In this document: positions 16,043 through 24,881 of the stretch, piece after piece | Position numbering within the stretch: the stretch's first letter is position 1 | How the letters are laid out: every line of letters starts with the position of its first letter | Origin: Sediminibacterium sp. | Lineage (GTDB): Bacteria > Bacteroidota > Bacteroidia > B-17B0 > Aurantibacillaceae | Direction of reading: 5' to 3' | Assembly (NCBI GenBank): GCA_030054095.1 | Contig: JASGCO010000011.1 | Span: 1 to 64,000 of the forward strand | Length of the DNA stretch: 64,000 bases | The notes under the pieces: generated by a model | What the model was told of the DNA's origin: nothing | Seen by the model: only the letters and a program-made list of their open reading frames with translations | The model's database searches: none | Position numbers and translations under genes: made by a program

Positions 16043-17263
16043 ATGAAAAAAAATGTAGTATTAGCGTTTAGTGGTGGTTTAGATACCACATTTTGCGCAG
16101 TGTATCTTAAACACGAACAGCATTTCGATGTCCACGCGGTAACGGTAGATACTGGCGGACTAACAGAAAAGGAACGTCAGCAATTGGAACAACATGCCAC
16201 CGCATTAGGCGTAGCATCGTTTCGTATAATAGACGCGAGAACGACTTATTACAACAAAGTGCTGAAGTACCTCATTTATGGTAACGTGTTAAAAAATAAC
16301 ACGTATCCCTTATCGGTAAGCGCCGAGCGTATTGTACAGGCGTTGGTGATTGCTGATGAAGTGAAGCGGATACATGCTGATGCTGTAGCGCATGGAAGTA
16401 CTGGTGCGGGAAATGATCAGGTGCGTTTTGATATGGCGTTTCAGATTCTTATTCCGGAAGTAAACATCATAACACCTATCCGCGATTTGTCGTTATCGCG
16501 TCAGGAAGAAATTGATTACCTGAAGCAGCATCAGGTAGAAATGAATTTTGAAAAAGCAGTGTACAGTATTAACAAAGGCATGTGGGGCAATTCAGTAGGG
16601 GGAAAGGAAACCTTAACATCTGTAACCCCATTACCGGACACAGCCTGGCCAACCGCTGTTTATAAGAATGGGAAAGAACGCATTAAACTGGTGTTTAAAA
16701 ATGGGGAGTTGCTTCAGATAAATGAACAGCTATTTGCTACTGCAGCTGAAGCAATAGAAGAACTTGGCGTAATAGCAGGACCTTATGGTATTGGCAGGGA
16801 TATACATGTGGGAGATACCATTATCGGATTAAAAGGAAGAGTGGGTTTTGAGGCGGCGGCAGCACTTATTATTATTAAAGCACACCATACACTTGAAAAA
16901 CATGTGCTTACCAAGTGGCAGTTGTATTGGAAAGATCAACTGGCTTTGTGGTACGGTAACTGGCTGCACGAAGGGCAATACCTTGATCCGGTAATGCGCG
17001 ATATGGAGGCGTTTATGGATAGTACGCAAAAGTACGTGAACGGAGAAGTGTATGTGACGCTGCTGCCATATCGTTTCAGTATTGATGGCATACAGTCGCC
17101 GCACGATTTAATGAATGATGCGTTTGGTTCGTATGGCGAGATGAACAGATCGTTACGTGGGGAAGATGTGAAAGGATTTACCAAGGTGTTTGGAAATCAA
17201 ACCGCCATTTACCATAAAGTCAATAATTTACAGGACAGTTTAGTGTTTAACGGGCATGATTAG
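16043..17263 (+). CDS. argG: Argininosuccinate synthase
   Basis: The 406-residue enzyme joins citrulline and aspartate with ATP. The PP-loop is VLAFSGGLDTTFCAVYL at the N-terminus, and VAHGSTGAGNDQVRFD is the citrulline/aspartate-binding block. SVGGKETLTSVTPLPDTAWP and GRDIHVGDTIIGLKGRVGFE are further conserved segments. Length fits the family. It ends eight bases inside argC, so the two are tightly coupled. Confidence 0.96.
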   Translation: MKKNVVLAFSGGLDTTFCAVYLKHEQHFDVHAVTVDTGGLTEKERQQLEQHATALGVASFRIIDARTTYYNKVLKYLIYGNVLKNNTYPLSVSAERIVQALVIADEVKRIHADAVAHGSTGAGNDQVRFDMAFQILIPEVNIITPIRDLSLSRQEEIDYLKQHQVEMNFEKAVYSINKGMWGNSVGGKETLTSVTPLPDTAWPTAVYKNGKERIKLVFKNGELLQINEQLFATAAEAIEELGVIAGPYGIGRDIHVGDTIIGLKGRVGFEAAAALIIIKAHHTLEKHVLTKWQLYWKDQLALWYGNWLHEGQYLDPVMRDMEAFMDSTQKYVNGEVYVTLLPYRFSIDGIQSPHDLMNDAFGSYGEMNRSLRGEDVKGFTKVFGNQTAIYHKVNNLQDSLVFNGHD

Positions 17264-18233
17264 AGTAGCTGTTATAGGAGCGGCTGGATATACCGGAGGA
17301 GAGGTAATTCGCTTGTTGTTGTTGCATCCGCAAGTGCTTTTAGTATGCGCGCAAAGCGAAAGCCAAAAGGGAAAGTATATTTACGAGGTGCATCCGGATT
17401 GCTTTGGGTTAACCACCTTGCAATTCAGTGAAGAATTGGATGTTGCGGTTGATGTTGTTTTTCTTTGTAAGGGGCATGGTGAGTCGTTGCGGTATCTGAA
17501 AGAGCATGCGATACCCGATCAGACCAAAGTTATAGATCTGAGTCAGGATTTCAGGCTGGCACAGACTTCTTTTTTGGGGAAGAAACAGTTTATTTATGGC
17601 TTACCGGAATGTAACCGCGACGTAATTCGGTATGCCGCTTACATTGCTAACCCGGGATGTTTCGCTACTGCCATTCAGTTGAGCTTACTACCTGTAACCG
17701 CGGCCGGTAAACTGGAGGCGGATATACATGTCAGTGCTACAACAGGATCTACAGGAGCAGGTCAGGCATTGAGTTCCAGTTCGCATTTTTCGTGGCGGAG
17801 TAATAATCACAGTGCGTATAAGGTGTTATCGCATCAGCACGTTGCGGAGATAATGGAAACTATAGTGGCCTTGCAGGGAGCATTTCAAAATGAACTGCAT
17901 TTTATTCCTCAAAGGGGAGCTTTTACCAGAGGTATCTATTCTGTTTTACATTTTAATACCTCACTGCCGCTTTCAGAATTGAAACAGATGTATGAAACGT
18001 ATTATACCGGACATCCTTTTACACATGTGGTGCCTTTTGAGGCAGATGTAAAACAAGTGGTTAATACGAATAATTGTTTTTTATCCGTTACTAAAGTTCA
18101 GGATCGCGCAGTTATTATAGCTGTTATTGATAATCTGTTGAAAGGCGCTGCGGGTCAGGCTATACAAAACATGAATCTGATGTTTGGCATAGACGAGCGC
18201 GCTGGCCTTTTATTAAAACCTTCAGCATTTTAA
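17256..18233 (+). CDS. argC: N-acyl-gamma-glutamyl-phosphate reductase
   Basis: The 325-residue enzyme reduces acylglutamyl phosphate to the semialdehyde with NADPH. The Rossmann start is VAVIGAAGYTGGEVIRLL. Catalytic Cys135 lies in ANPGCFATAIQLSLLP, and the substrate loop is TTGSTGAGQALSSSSHFSWR. HFIPQRGAFTRGIYSVL contains the conserved His/Arg. It lies ten bases before argD. Confidence 0.96.
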   Translation: MIRVAVIGAAGYTGGEVIRLLLLHPQVLLVCAQSESQKGKYIYEVHPDCFGLTTLQFSEELDVAVDVVFLCKGHGESLRYLKEHAIPDQTKVIDLSQDFRLAQTSFLGKKQFIYGLPECNRDVIRYAAYIANPGCFATAIQLSLLPVTAAGKLEADIHVSATTGSTGAGQALSSSSHFSWRSNNHSAYKVLSHQHVAEIMETIVALQGAFQNELHFIPQRGAFTRGIYSVLHFNTSLPLSELKQMYETYYTGHPFTHVVPFEADVKQVVNTNNCFLSVTKVQDRAVIIAVIDNLLKGAAGQAIQNMNLMFGIDERAGLLLKPSAF

Positions 18234-18243
18234 AATTAGAGAG

Positions 18244-19374
18244 ATGAAACCATTTGATGTTTATACTTTGCAAGACATAACACCAGTAAGAGCTAAAGGC
18301 TCGTGGTTATGGGATGAAACTAATACCCCTTATCTGGATTTATATGGGGGCCATGCGGTGATTTCCATCGGGCATAGCCATCCAGTCTATGTGCAAAAAA
18401 TCAGTGAGCAGTTGCAGCAACTTGCATTTTATTCTAACTCCGTTATTAATCCGTTGCAACAAGAGCTGGCCTTAAAATTAGGCATACAAAGCGGATATAC
18501 AGACTACGATTTGTTTTTATGTAATTCGGGTGCAGAGGCCAATGAGAATGCGCTAAAGCTGGCTTCTTTCCGGAACGGGAGAAAAAAAGTGGTCGCGTTT
18601 TCCGGAAGTTTTCACGGGCGAACGTCTTTAGCTGTAGCCGCTACCAATGATGCGAAATTACAGGCAAAAATAAATACAGCGCATGACGTTGTATTTGTAC
18701 CGTTGAACGACAAGGAAGCCTTTTCGGCACAAATGGATGAAACTGTTTGCGCGGTTATTATAGAGGGTATTCAGGGAGTTGCAGGCATTTATGAGCCGGA
18801 ACCTTTGTTTTTACAGTATATCCGTGAACAATGTAACGCGTTTGGTGCTATGTGTATTTTGGATGAAGTTCAATCGGGATACGGACGAAGTGGATTGTTT
18901 TTTGCGCATCAGTATGTCGCTCTGCGCCCCGATCTGATTACGGTGGCAAAAGGCATGGGGAATGGTTTCCCGATTGCGGGTGTATTGATTCATCCCGATT
19001 TTAAAGCGGTTTACGGTATGCTTGGAACAACGTTTGGCGGTAACCATCTGGCCTGCGCGGCAGCTATAGCGGTATTGGATGTGATAGCACAGGAAAACCT
19101 GATGCAACGGGCAGAAACAGTGGGACAGCAATGGATACATACTTTAAAAAGTATGCCGGGGGTTAAAGATGTACGTGGTAAGGGATTAATGATAGGTGTA
19201 GAATTTGAAAAACCTATTCAGAACTTAAAACAGAGCCTGACGTTTAAACACCGGATGTTAACCGGAACAGCTGCCAATAAACAAACCATACGTCTGTTAC
19301 CGGCATTAACCATAAATCAGAACGATATAGACCGATTTAATGAGGTGTTGTACGCTGAATTACAAAATTATTAA
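18244..19374 (+). CDS. argD: N-acylornithine aminotransferase
   Basis: The 376-residue class III PLP aminotransferase converts N-acylglutamate semialdehyde to N-acylornithine. Family blocks are LYGGHAVISIGHSHPVYV, FLCNSGAEANENALKLA, FSGSFHGRTSLAVAATN, ILDEVQSGYGRSGLFFAHQY and ITVAKGMGNGFPIAGVL, the last with the PLP lysine. In this pathway the substrate is probably the succinylated form. Seven or fewer bases separate it from the transcarbamylase gene. Confidence 0.95.
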   Translation: MKPFDVYTLQDITPVRAKGSWLWDETNTPYLDLYGGHAVISIGHSHPVYVQKISEQLQQLAFYSNSVINPLQQELALKLGIQSGYTDYDLFLCNSGAEANENALKLASFRNGRKKVVAFSGSFHGRTSLAVAATNDAKLQAKINTAHDVVFVPLNDKEAFSAQMDETVCAVIIEGIQGVAGIYEPEPLFLQYIREQCNAFGAMCILDEVQSGYGRSGLFFAHQYVALRPDLITVAKGMGNGFPIAGVLIHPDFKAVYGMLGTTFGGNHLACAAAIAVLDVIAQENLMQRAETVGQQWIHTLKSMPGVKDVRGKGLMIGVEFEKPIQNLKQSLTFKHRMLTGTAANKQTIRLLPALTINQNDIDRFNEVLYAELQNY

Positions 19375-19380
19375 AACAAG

Positions 19381-20379
19381 ATGAAATACTTTACTACAGT
19401 AAATGATATAACAGATTCTGGGGGATTGGTAAAAGCGGCTTTAGCGCTGAAGAAAAATCCTTTTGCTCACAGCCATCTGGGTAAAAATAAAACGCTGGGG
19501 CTTATTTTTCTGAATCCGAGTTTGAGAACACGCCTGAGTACGCAAAAAGCGGCCCGTATGCTGGGAATGGATGTGGTAATCATGAACATGGATAAAGAAA
19601 GCTGGGCCATTGAATGGAAAGACGATGTGATAATGAACGGATCAACAGTAGAGCACATTAAAGATGCGGCGGCTGTGCTTGGTATGTATTGCGATATTAT
19701 TGGTATCCGGTGTTTTGCATCTTTATCCGACAGGGGACAGGATTATAGTGAACACTTGTTGGTACAATTAATGCGTTATTGTCAAGTACCAGTGGTAAGC
19801 CTCGAGTCGGCTACATTACATCCTTTGCAAAGTCTGGCGGACGCTATAACAATTGCTGAACACCAGCGGAAAGGCATAAGACCCAAAGTAGTGTTAACCT
19901 GGGCGCCTCATATTAAACCTTTACCGCAGGCGGTAGCTAATTCGTTTTCTGAATGGATGTTGCGGTTAGATACGGATGTAACGATTGCCTGTCCGGAGGG
20001 ATACGATTTATGTGAAGATTACACACGGGGCGCAAAGCTAACGCATAACCAGGAGGAAGCCTTGAAGGACGCTGATTTTATTTATGTGAAAAATTGGTCG
20101 GCCTACGAACCGTATGGTGCTATGCCGGAGGTAAAAACAAACTGGATGTTAACAGAAGAGAAGTACCGTTTGTCGGCTCAGGCACATATTATGCATTGCC
20201 TGCCGGTTAGGCGTAATCTGGAATTAAGTTCGGCCTTAATTGATCATCCGAATAGTTTGGTAAAACATCAGGCCGAAAACCGGCTGTATGCCGCTATGGT
20301 GGTTTTAAAAACGATGCTGGAAACAGTAAGAAAAACGGAAACAAGTACGATTGAAGTACAAGAAATAGAGCAGGTATGA
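19381..20379 (+). CDS. argF': N-succinylornithine carbamoyltransferase (SOTCase/AOTCase family)
   Basis: The 332-residue transcarbamylase belongs to the acylornithine group, not classical ArgF. The carbamoyl phosphate loop is NPSLRTRLSTQKAARMLGM. The 80s loop reads GSTVEHIKDAAAVLG, and HCLPVRRNLELSSALIDHPN is the C-terminal block. Residue 90 is Val, where the Bacteroides fragilis succinylornithine enzyme has Pro90 and the Xanthomonas acetylornithine enzyme has Glu92. Published substitutions of that Glu, including to Val as I recall, switch acetyl to succinyl preference, so SOTCase activity is predicted. Its stop overlaps argB (ATGA). Confidence 0.92.
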   Translation: MKYFTTVNDITDSGGLVKAALALKKNPFAHSHLGKNKTLGLIFLNPSLRTRLSTQKAARMLGMDVVIMNMDKESWAIEWKDDVIMNGSTVEHIKDAAAVLGMYCDIIGIRCFASLSDRGQDYSEHLLVQLMRYCQVPVVSLESATLHPLQSLADAITIAEHQRKGIRPKVVLTWAPHIKPLPQAVANSFSEWMLRLDTDVTIACPEGYDLCEDYTRGAKLTHNQEEALKDADFIYVKNWSAYEPYGAMPEVKTNWMLTEEKYRLSAQAHIMHCLPVRRNLELSSALIDHPNSLVKHQAENRLYAAMVVLKTMLETVRKTETSTIEVQEIEQV

Positions 20380-21152
20380 AAACAGTGTATGTGATTAAAA
20401 TAGGAGGGAATGTTGTGGATGATGACAAAGTGCTGCAACGCTTTTTGAAAAAACTGACAGATCTGAACGTTCCTTTAGTATTGGTGCATGGCGGAGGAAA
20501 ACTGGCAACGGAATTGTCGCAGCAGATGAATATAAGAACAAAAATGGTGGAGGGGCGACGGATTACAGATGAGGTTACTTTAAAAGTAGTAACCATGGTG
20601 TATGCCGGTTGGATAAATAAAACGATTGTGGCTAAACTGAACGCTTTGGGAGCAGCGGCTATAGGCTTGTGTGGCGCAGATGCACTGTTAATAAAGGCAA
20701 CACGCCGTAAACCCCAACCGGTTGATTATGGGTTTGTTGGTGACATTGCGCCGGAAGGAATCAACGCTGCTTTTTTGAGTAAGTTGTTAAAACAGGGATT
20801 AATGCCGGTGATAGCGCCTATTACAGCCACTGCAAAAGGTCAGTTATTAAATACTAATGCCGATACAATTGCTTCATCAGTAGCCGTTGCACTGGCAAAG
20901 GATCATAAGGTTAAACTGATTTATTGTTTCGAAAAGAAAGGGGTATTGAACGGCGTAAAGGTGATTAGAGCAATAAATCCACGTATTTATAGTCAGTTAA
21001 AAGCAGATAAGGTAGTAAAAGATGGTATGATTCCTAAGCTGGATAACGCGTTTCATTCTGTTCAAAAAGGGGTGAAAGAAGTTAAAATAGGAAGTGCTAC
21101 TCACATTCATTCACTCGTATTAAAACATGCAGGAACCAGTATTGTACTATAA
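20376..21152 (+). CDS. argB: N-acylglutamate kinase
   Basis: The 258-residue amino-acid kinase family enzyme phosphorylates N-acylglutamate. The N-terminal nucleotide loop is YVIKIGGNVVDD, followed by PLVLVHGGGKLATELSQQMN for the substrate/ATP site. LLNTNADTIASSVAVALAKD and KDGMIPKLDNAFHSVQKGVK are the C-terminal catalytic segments. It lacks the long N-terminal helix of arginine-inhibited hexameric kinases, so feedback inhibition here is less likely. It overlaps argE by 26 bases. Confidence 0.95.
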   Translation: MKTVYVIKIGGNVVDDDKVLQRFLKKLTDLNVPLVLVHGGGKLATELSQQMNIRTKMVEGRRITDEVTLKVVTMVYAGWINKTIVAKLNALGAAAIGLCGADALLIKATRRKPQPVDYGFVGDIAPEGINAAFLSKLLKQGLMPVIAPITATAKGQLLNTNADTIASSVAVALAKDHKVKLIYCFEKKGVLNGVKVIRAINPRIYSQLKADKVVKDGMIPKLDNAFHSVQKGVKEVKIGSATHIHSLVLKHAGTSIVL

Positions 21153-22218
21153 AGATCAGGAAAGGTTGTTTACCGAAGCGGTTGATTTACTGTCGGGTTT
21201 AATTGCTACGGCAAGCTATAGCCGCGAAGAGGCGCATACCGCGGAACTGATAGAGCAGTTTCTTTTGCGCAAAGGATGTAAGGCAGAGCGGTATTTGAAT
21301 AATGTTTGGGTAAAGAGTAACCACTTTAAAGCCGATAAACCTGTTTTGCTTTTAAATTCACATCACGATACAGTGAAGCCTAATGCCGGATATACACTGG
21401 ATCCGTTTCAACCGCTTATAAAAGAAGGAAGATTGTATGGTTTAGGATCTAATGATGCGGGAGGTGCTTTGGTTGCGCTGTTAATGACATTTTTATATTT
21501 CGCAAACGATCCGGATTTACCATTTAATCTGGTGTATATTGCCAGTGCCGAAGAAGAAATTTCAGGTAGCAATGGTATAGAAGCTGTGTTGCCAAAAGTA
21601 GGAAGGATTGATTTTGGTATTGTGGGTGAACCTACGCAAATGCAGATGGCGGTGGCAGAAAAGGGATTATTGGTTATGGATGCTGTCTGTTACGGGAAGT
21701 CTGGTCACGCCGCGCGGGAAGAAGGAGATAGCGCCTTGTATAAAGCTATTCAGGATATACAGTGGATTAAAAATTATCATTTTCAGAATACATCGGCATT
21801 ACTGGGGCCGGTTAAAATGTCGGTCACTGTAGTGGAAACTCCGAATAAGGCTCATAATGTAATACCGGCGGAGTGTCGTTATGTGATAGATGTTCGTGTT
21901 AATGATTGTTACACTCACGAACAGATTATTGAGACGCTACAACCGCATTTGCAGGCAGAACTGAAACCAAGAAGTTTAAGAATGCGGTCTTCATCTATTG
22001 CATTAGATCACCCATTGGTAAAAAGCGGACTGGAAGCAGGCAGATCGTGTTACGGTTCTCCAACAACCAGCGATAAAGCGCTGATGCCGTTTCCGGCTTT
22101 AAAGATGGGACCCGGGGATAGTGCCAGAAGCCATACAGCTGATGAATACATTTATCTGGAAGAAATTAGAGAAGGTATTGAGTTATATATAAAACTCCTT
22201 CAGGGGCTGATTATTTGA
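21127..22218 (+). CDS. argE: M20 N-acylcitrulline/N-acylornithine deacylase
   Basis: The 363-residue M20 metallopeptidase-family enzyme has the dizinc motifs LLLNSHHDTVKPN, GSNDAGGALVAL, and ASAEEEISGSNG with the catalytic Glu. The terminal HTADEYIYLEEIREGIE supplies the last His ligand. In this pathway it should remove the succinyl group from N-succinylcitrulline after the transcarbamylase step, as in Bacteroides, rather than deacetylate ornithine (inference from operon context). Its ATG lies inside the end of argB. Confidence 0.92.
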   Translation: MQEPVLYYKDQERLFTEAVDLLSGLIATASYSREEAHTAELIEQFLLRKGCKAERYLNNVWVKSNHFKADKPVLLLNSHHDTVKPNAGYTLDPFQPLIKEGRLYGLGSNDAGGALVALLMTFLYFANDPDLPFNLVYIASAEEEISGSNGIEAVLPKVGRIDFGIVGEPTQMQMAVAEKGLLVMDAVCYGKSGHAAREEGDSALYKAIQDIQWIKNYHFQNTSALLGPVKMSVTVVETPNKAHNVIPAECRYVIDVRVNDCYTHEQIIETLQPHLQAELKPRSLRMRSSSIALDHPLVKSGLEAGRSCYGSPTTSDKALMPFPALKMGPGDSARSHTADEYIYLEEIREGIELYIKLLQGLII

Positions 22219-22242
22219 AAAATTAAAACTGGAATAGTAGAA

Positions 22243-23451
22243 ATGGAAGCAACGAAACTTTGGGAAAAAGGAATTACAACGGATGAAAAAATAGCCCGTT
22301 TTACCGTGGGCAGAGATCCTGAATTTGATAAATTCATTGCCCCTTACGATATAAAAGCTTCTGCCGCGCATGCGCAGATGCTGGTAAGTGTAGGATTATT
22401 ATCGGCAGAGGAATGCTCAGCTTTACAAGAGGGATTAGAAGAATTGTCTGATCAGGTTAAGAATGGAACGTTTAGTATTGAGGAGGGCGTAGAAGATGTG
22501 CACTCGCAGATAGAACTGTTTTTAACGCGTCGTTGCGGTGAAGCCGGGAAAAAAATTCACACGGCACGGTCGCGGAACGATCAGGTGCTAACCGCTATAA
22601 AATTATATCTGAAAGATGAATTGTTATCTGTTCGAGAGAAGACAGAACAATTAATTGCAGTATTCCGGCAGTTATCAAAGCGGTTTTCGGGGATTGTATT
22701 GCCAGGTTACACCCATTTTCAGATAGCAATGCCCTCATCGTTTGATATGTGGCTGAATGCCTATGCCGAAAGTCTGGAAGATGATTTGGCTTTTGTTTCA
22801 GCGGCGTTAACCATTTGTGATAAAAATCCATTAGGAAGCGCGGCGGGTTTTGGAACCTCTTTTCCCATTGACCGGGCTTTAACCACGCGCCTGTTGCAGT
22901 TTGGCGCATGCAACGAAAGTCCGGTTTATGCCCAGATGACCAGGGGTAAATCGGAAAAAGCGGTCGCCATTGCATTGGGAGCTATTGCACAAACACTTTC
23001 AAAGTTTGCGTATGATGTGTGTTTGTACCTGTGTCAGAATTTTGGTTTCATTTCCTTTCCCGAAAGTCTGACTACCGGTAGCAGCATTATGCCGCATAAA
23101 AAAAATCCGGATGTGTTTGAATTGCTTCGGGCAAGATGCAACGTGTTACAAGGATTACCCAATCAGTTTACTTTACTGATCAATAATCTGCCAAGCGGAT
23201 ACCACAGAGATATGCAGCTAACCAAAGAATTGATCTTTCCTGCAATAGAAGATATGAAGCGCTGTACAGATGTATTGCTTCATGTACTGCCTGAAATGTC
23301 AGTGAATACAACTATTCTGAATGACCCTAAATATAAATACCTGTATAGTGTGGATGAGGTAAATAAACTTGTTATGGAAGGGATTTCGTTCCGGGAGGCA
23401 TACAGGATCATTGCTCAACGGATTGCCAGTCAGGAACCGCCGTTTAGTTAA
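22243..23451 (+). CDS. argH: Argininosuccinate lyase
   Basis: The 402-residue fumarase-superfamily enzyme splits argininosuccinate to arginine and fumarate. It has HTARSRNDQVLTAIKLYLKD, the His block LPGYTHFQIAMPSSFDMWL, and the signature GSSIMPHKKNPDVFELLRAR. It ends soon after ISFREAYRIIAQRIASQ, roughly 20-50 residues earlier than common ArgH proteins. The missing part is the peripheral C-terminal domain, so activity is probably kept. It is the last operon gene and ends one base before the convergent Thg1 stop. Confidence 0.95.
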   Translation: MEATKLWEKGITTDEKIARFTVGRDPEFDKFIAPYDIKASAAHAQMLVSVGLLSAEECSALQEGLEELSDQVKNGTFSIEEGVEDVHSQIELFLTRRCGEAGKKIHTARSRNDQVLTAIKLYLKDELLSVREKTEQLIAVFRQLSKRFSGIVLPGYTHFQIAMPSSFDMWLNAYAESLEDDLAFVSAALTICDKNPLGSAAGFGTSFPIDRALTTRLLQFGACNESPVYAQMTRGKSEKAVAIALGAIAQTLSKFAYDVCLYLCQNFGFISFPESLTTGSSIMPHKKNPDVFELLRARCNVLQGLPNQFTLLINNLPSGYHRDMQLTKELIFPAIEDMKRCTDVLLHVLPEMSVNTTILNDPKYKYLYSVDEVNKLVMEGISFREAYRIIAQRIASQEPPFS

Positions 23452-23452
23452 T

Positions 23453-24289
23453 TTACTGGTCGTTTTCTTCAGCGTTTTCAGTAGTATTTAGTAATGGTGT
23501 TTCGTTAAAAAAGACAACACCGGTTTTATTACTGATTTTACTGAAAATGGGATATTCGATAGTTTGGATGATATGTCTTTCTATGATGAGATCCGGATTT
23601 TTATGTGCCTTATGGTGTTTCGGTAACTGGCTTAATTCATCTTTACTGAATGGCTTTTGGGTTTTAATACGTTTAATATAAGTCCCTCGTTTAAATTTTA
23701 CCTCAAGGTCATTCCAGTTTACATTTTTCTCCAGCATCATTTTATCCTGTAACTGCGAACCGTTTAAACCTTGCAGGCTTTTGTGCGAAAAGAGGCTTTG
23801 TGCCAACATTGAGATGCTGTTTTTGGTGGCATCGTTTTCTCTCCATAATAGTTGCGCACACGCATCTTTCAGGGTAGGGGTCTGATAAATCCGGCAATCG
23901 AATATAGCTGTTTTATCATGTTCAGGTAAGTAACGCTGACGCTCGTCGTTAAAAAAGGACACGCATTTGGCGGTTAGCTTAGAGACAATCTTTTGTTTTT
24001 TCCCATCGTTATAAAGTGCTGATTGCCTGTCGTCAGAGTAAAGAATAAGCGTGATCTCATCCGATTGAGTATAACCAATAACGGCGTTGGTTTCCTTTAC
24101 CAGAAAACGGGTGGTTTCAATCATTAAATCGGTAAGGCGCTCGTCAAACGGGCGTTTTAGGTCTTTTGTCCAGTTATGGAAATTGTTCCCGTCTAAGCGT
24201 ATGATAACCGGCAGAGAGGGAATCATGATTTCATTACTGAAATTTTTTTCCAGCCATTTACACCAATCGCCTAATGTTTTAAAGTCCAT
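23453..24289 (-). CDS. Thg1-like 3'-5' nucleotidyltransferase
   Basis: The 278-residue protein belongs to the tRNA-His guanylyltransferase superfamily, which adds nucleotides in the 3'-5' direction. The palm-domain metal ligands are visible: IIRLDGNNFHNWTKDLKRPF with Asp33, and GYTQSDEITLILYSDD with Asp77. KLTAKCVSFFNDERQ and DCRIYQTPTLKDACAQLLWR follow the family order. Most bacteria encode G-1 of tRNA-His in the gene, so bacterial copies are usually Thg1-like proteins (TLPs) that repair truncated tRNA 5' ends. It stands alone, convergent to argH. Confidence 0.88.
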   Translation of the reverse strand: MDFKTLGDWCKWLEKNFSNEIMIPSLPVIIRLDGNNFHNWTKDLKRPFDERLTDLMIETTRFLVKETNAVIGYTQSDEITLILYSDDRQSALYNDGKKQKIVSKLTAKCVSFFNDERQRYLPEHDKTAIFDCRIYQTPTLKDACAQLLWRENDATKNSISMLAQSLFSHKSLQGLNGSQLQDKMMLEKNVNWNDLEVKFKRGTYIKRIKTQKPFSKDELSQLPKHHKAHKNPDLIIERHIIQTIEYPIFSKISNKTGVVFFNETPLLNTTENAEENDQ

Positions 24290-24332
24290 TTTTCAAGAAA
24301 TGAGTTATAAGCGCTAAGGTACATTACCCTGA

Positions 24333-24878
24333 TCAGTTTTCCTGCTTTGTTCTTGGGATGGTGATATATAATGAGTAAAAAAAGTCTCCAGATTCGGTTT
24401 CATCAAAACTATACTCCAGTTTTTGTCCTGATTTTCGGGCAATATCTATTAAGCCGAGCCCCGCGCCGCCTTTTTCGGAAAGGGCACCTGACTTGATGAG
24501 TTCTTTCTGAAGGCTTTTTAATCCTTCTTTGTCCAGACTATTGATTTGTTCCAGTTTAGCTTTTAAAACCGGTACATTTTCCGCTTCCAGTAAATTTCCA
24601 GTACAGATGAAGTAATCCCCGTTTTTAATTCCAATAAAGAAAACGGATGTTTTATACTGTTCTTTCCGCTCGTCGGAATGCTTTACGATATTTTGCAAAC
24701 ATTCTACCATTACGTTAAATACCTTACGTTTAATAATAAGGTCTTCTTTCATGCTGTCCATGTTGTGTTCCGTCATTGATAAAACGGATTTCATAATGTC
24801 CTGAGTAAACTCACCTTCGTAAACCAGCATGATTTTGTTGTTTAGCATGATTTCATGCAATCGTCTGATAAATTCCAT
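24333..24878 (-). CDS. SiaB-family protein kinase (copy 1)
   Basis: The 181-residue protein matches the SiaB/DUF6272 family, a histidine-kinase-like ATPase fold that phosphorylates SiaC. The N-terminal block is NNKIMLVYEGEFTQDIMKSV, the N-box-like helix is KVFNVMVECLQNIVKHSDER, and the ATP-lid glycines are EKGGAGLGLIDIARKSG. It is clearly paralogous to the protein at 29586. It starts three bases after the SpoIIE phosphatase stop and ends the minus-strand operon. In Pseudomonas, SiaB opposes the phosphatase SiaA. Confidence 0.88.
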   Translation of the reverse strand: MEFIRRLHEIMLNNKIMLVYEGEFTQDIMKSVLSMTEHNMDSMKEDLIIKRKVFNVMVECLQNIVKHSDERKEQYKTSVFFIGIKNGDYFICTGNLLEAENVPVLKAKLEQINSLDKEGLKSLQKELIKSGALSEKGGAGLGLIDIARKSGQKLEYSFDETESGDFFYSLYITIPRTKQEN

Positions 24879-24881
24879 AAC

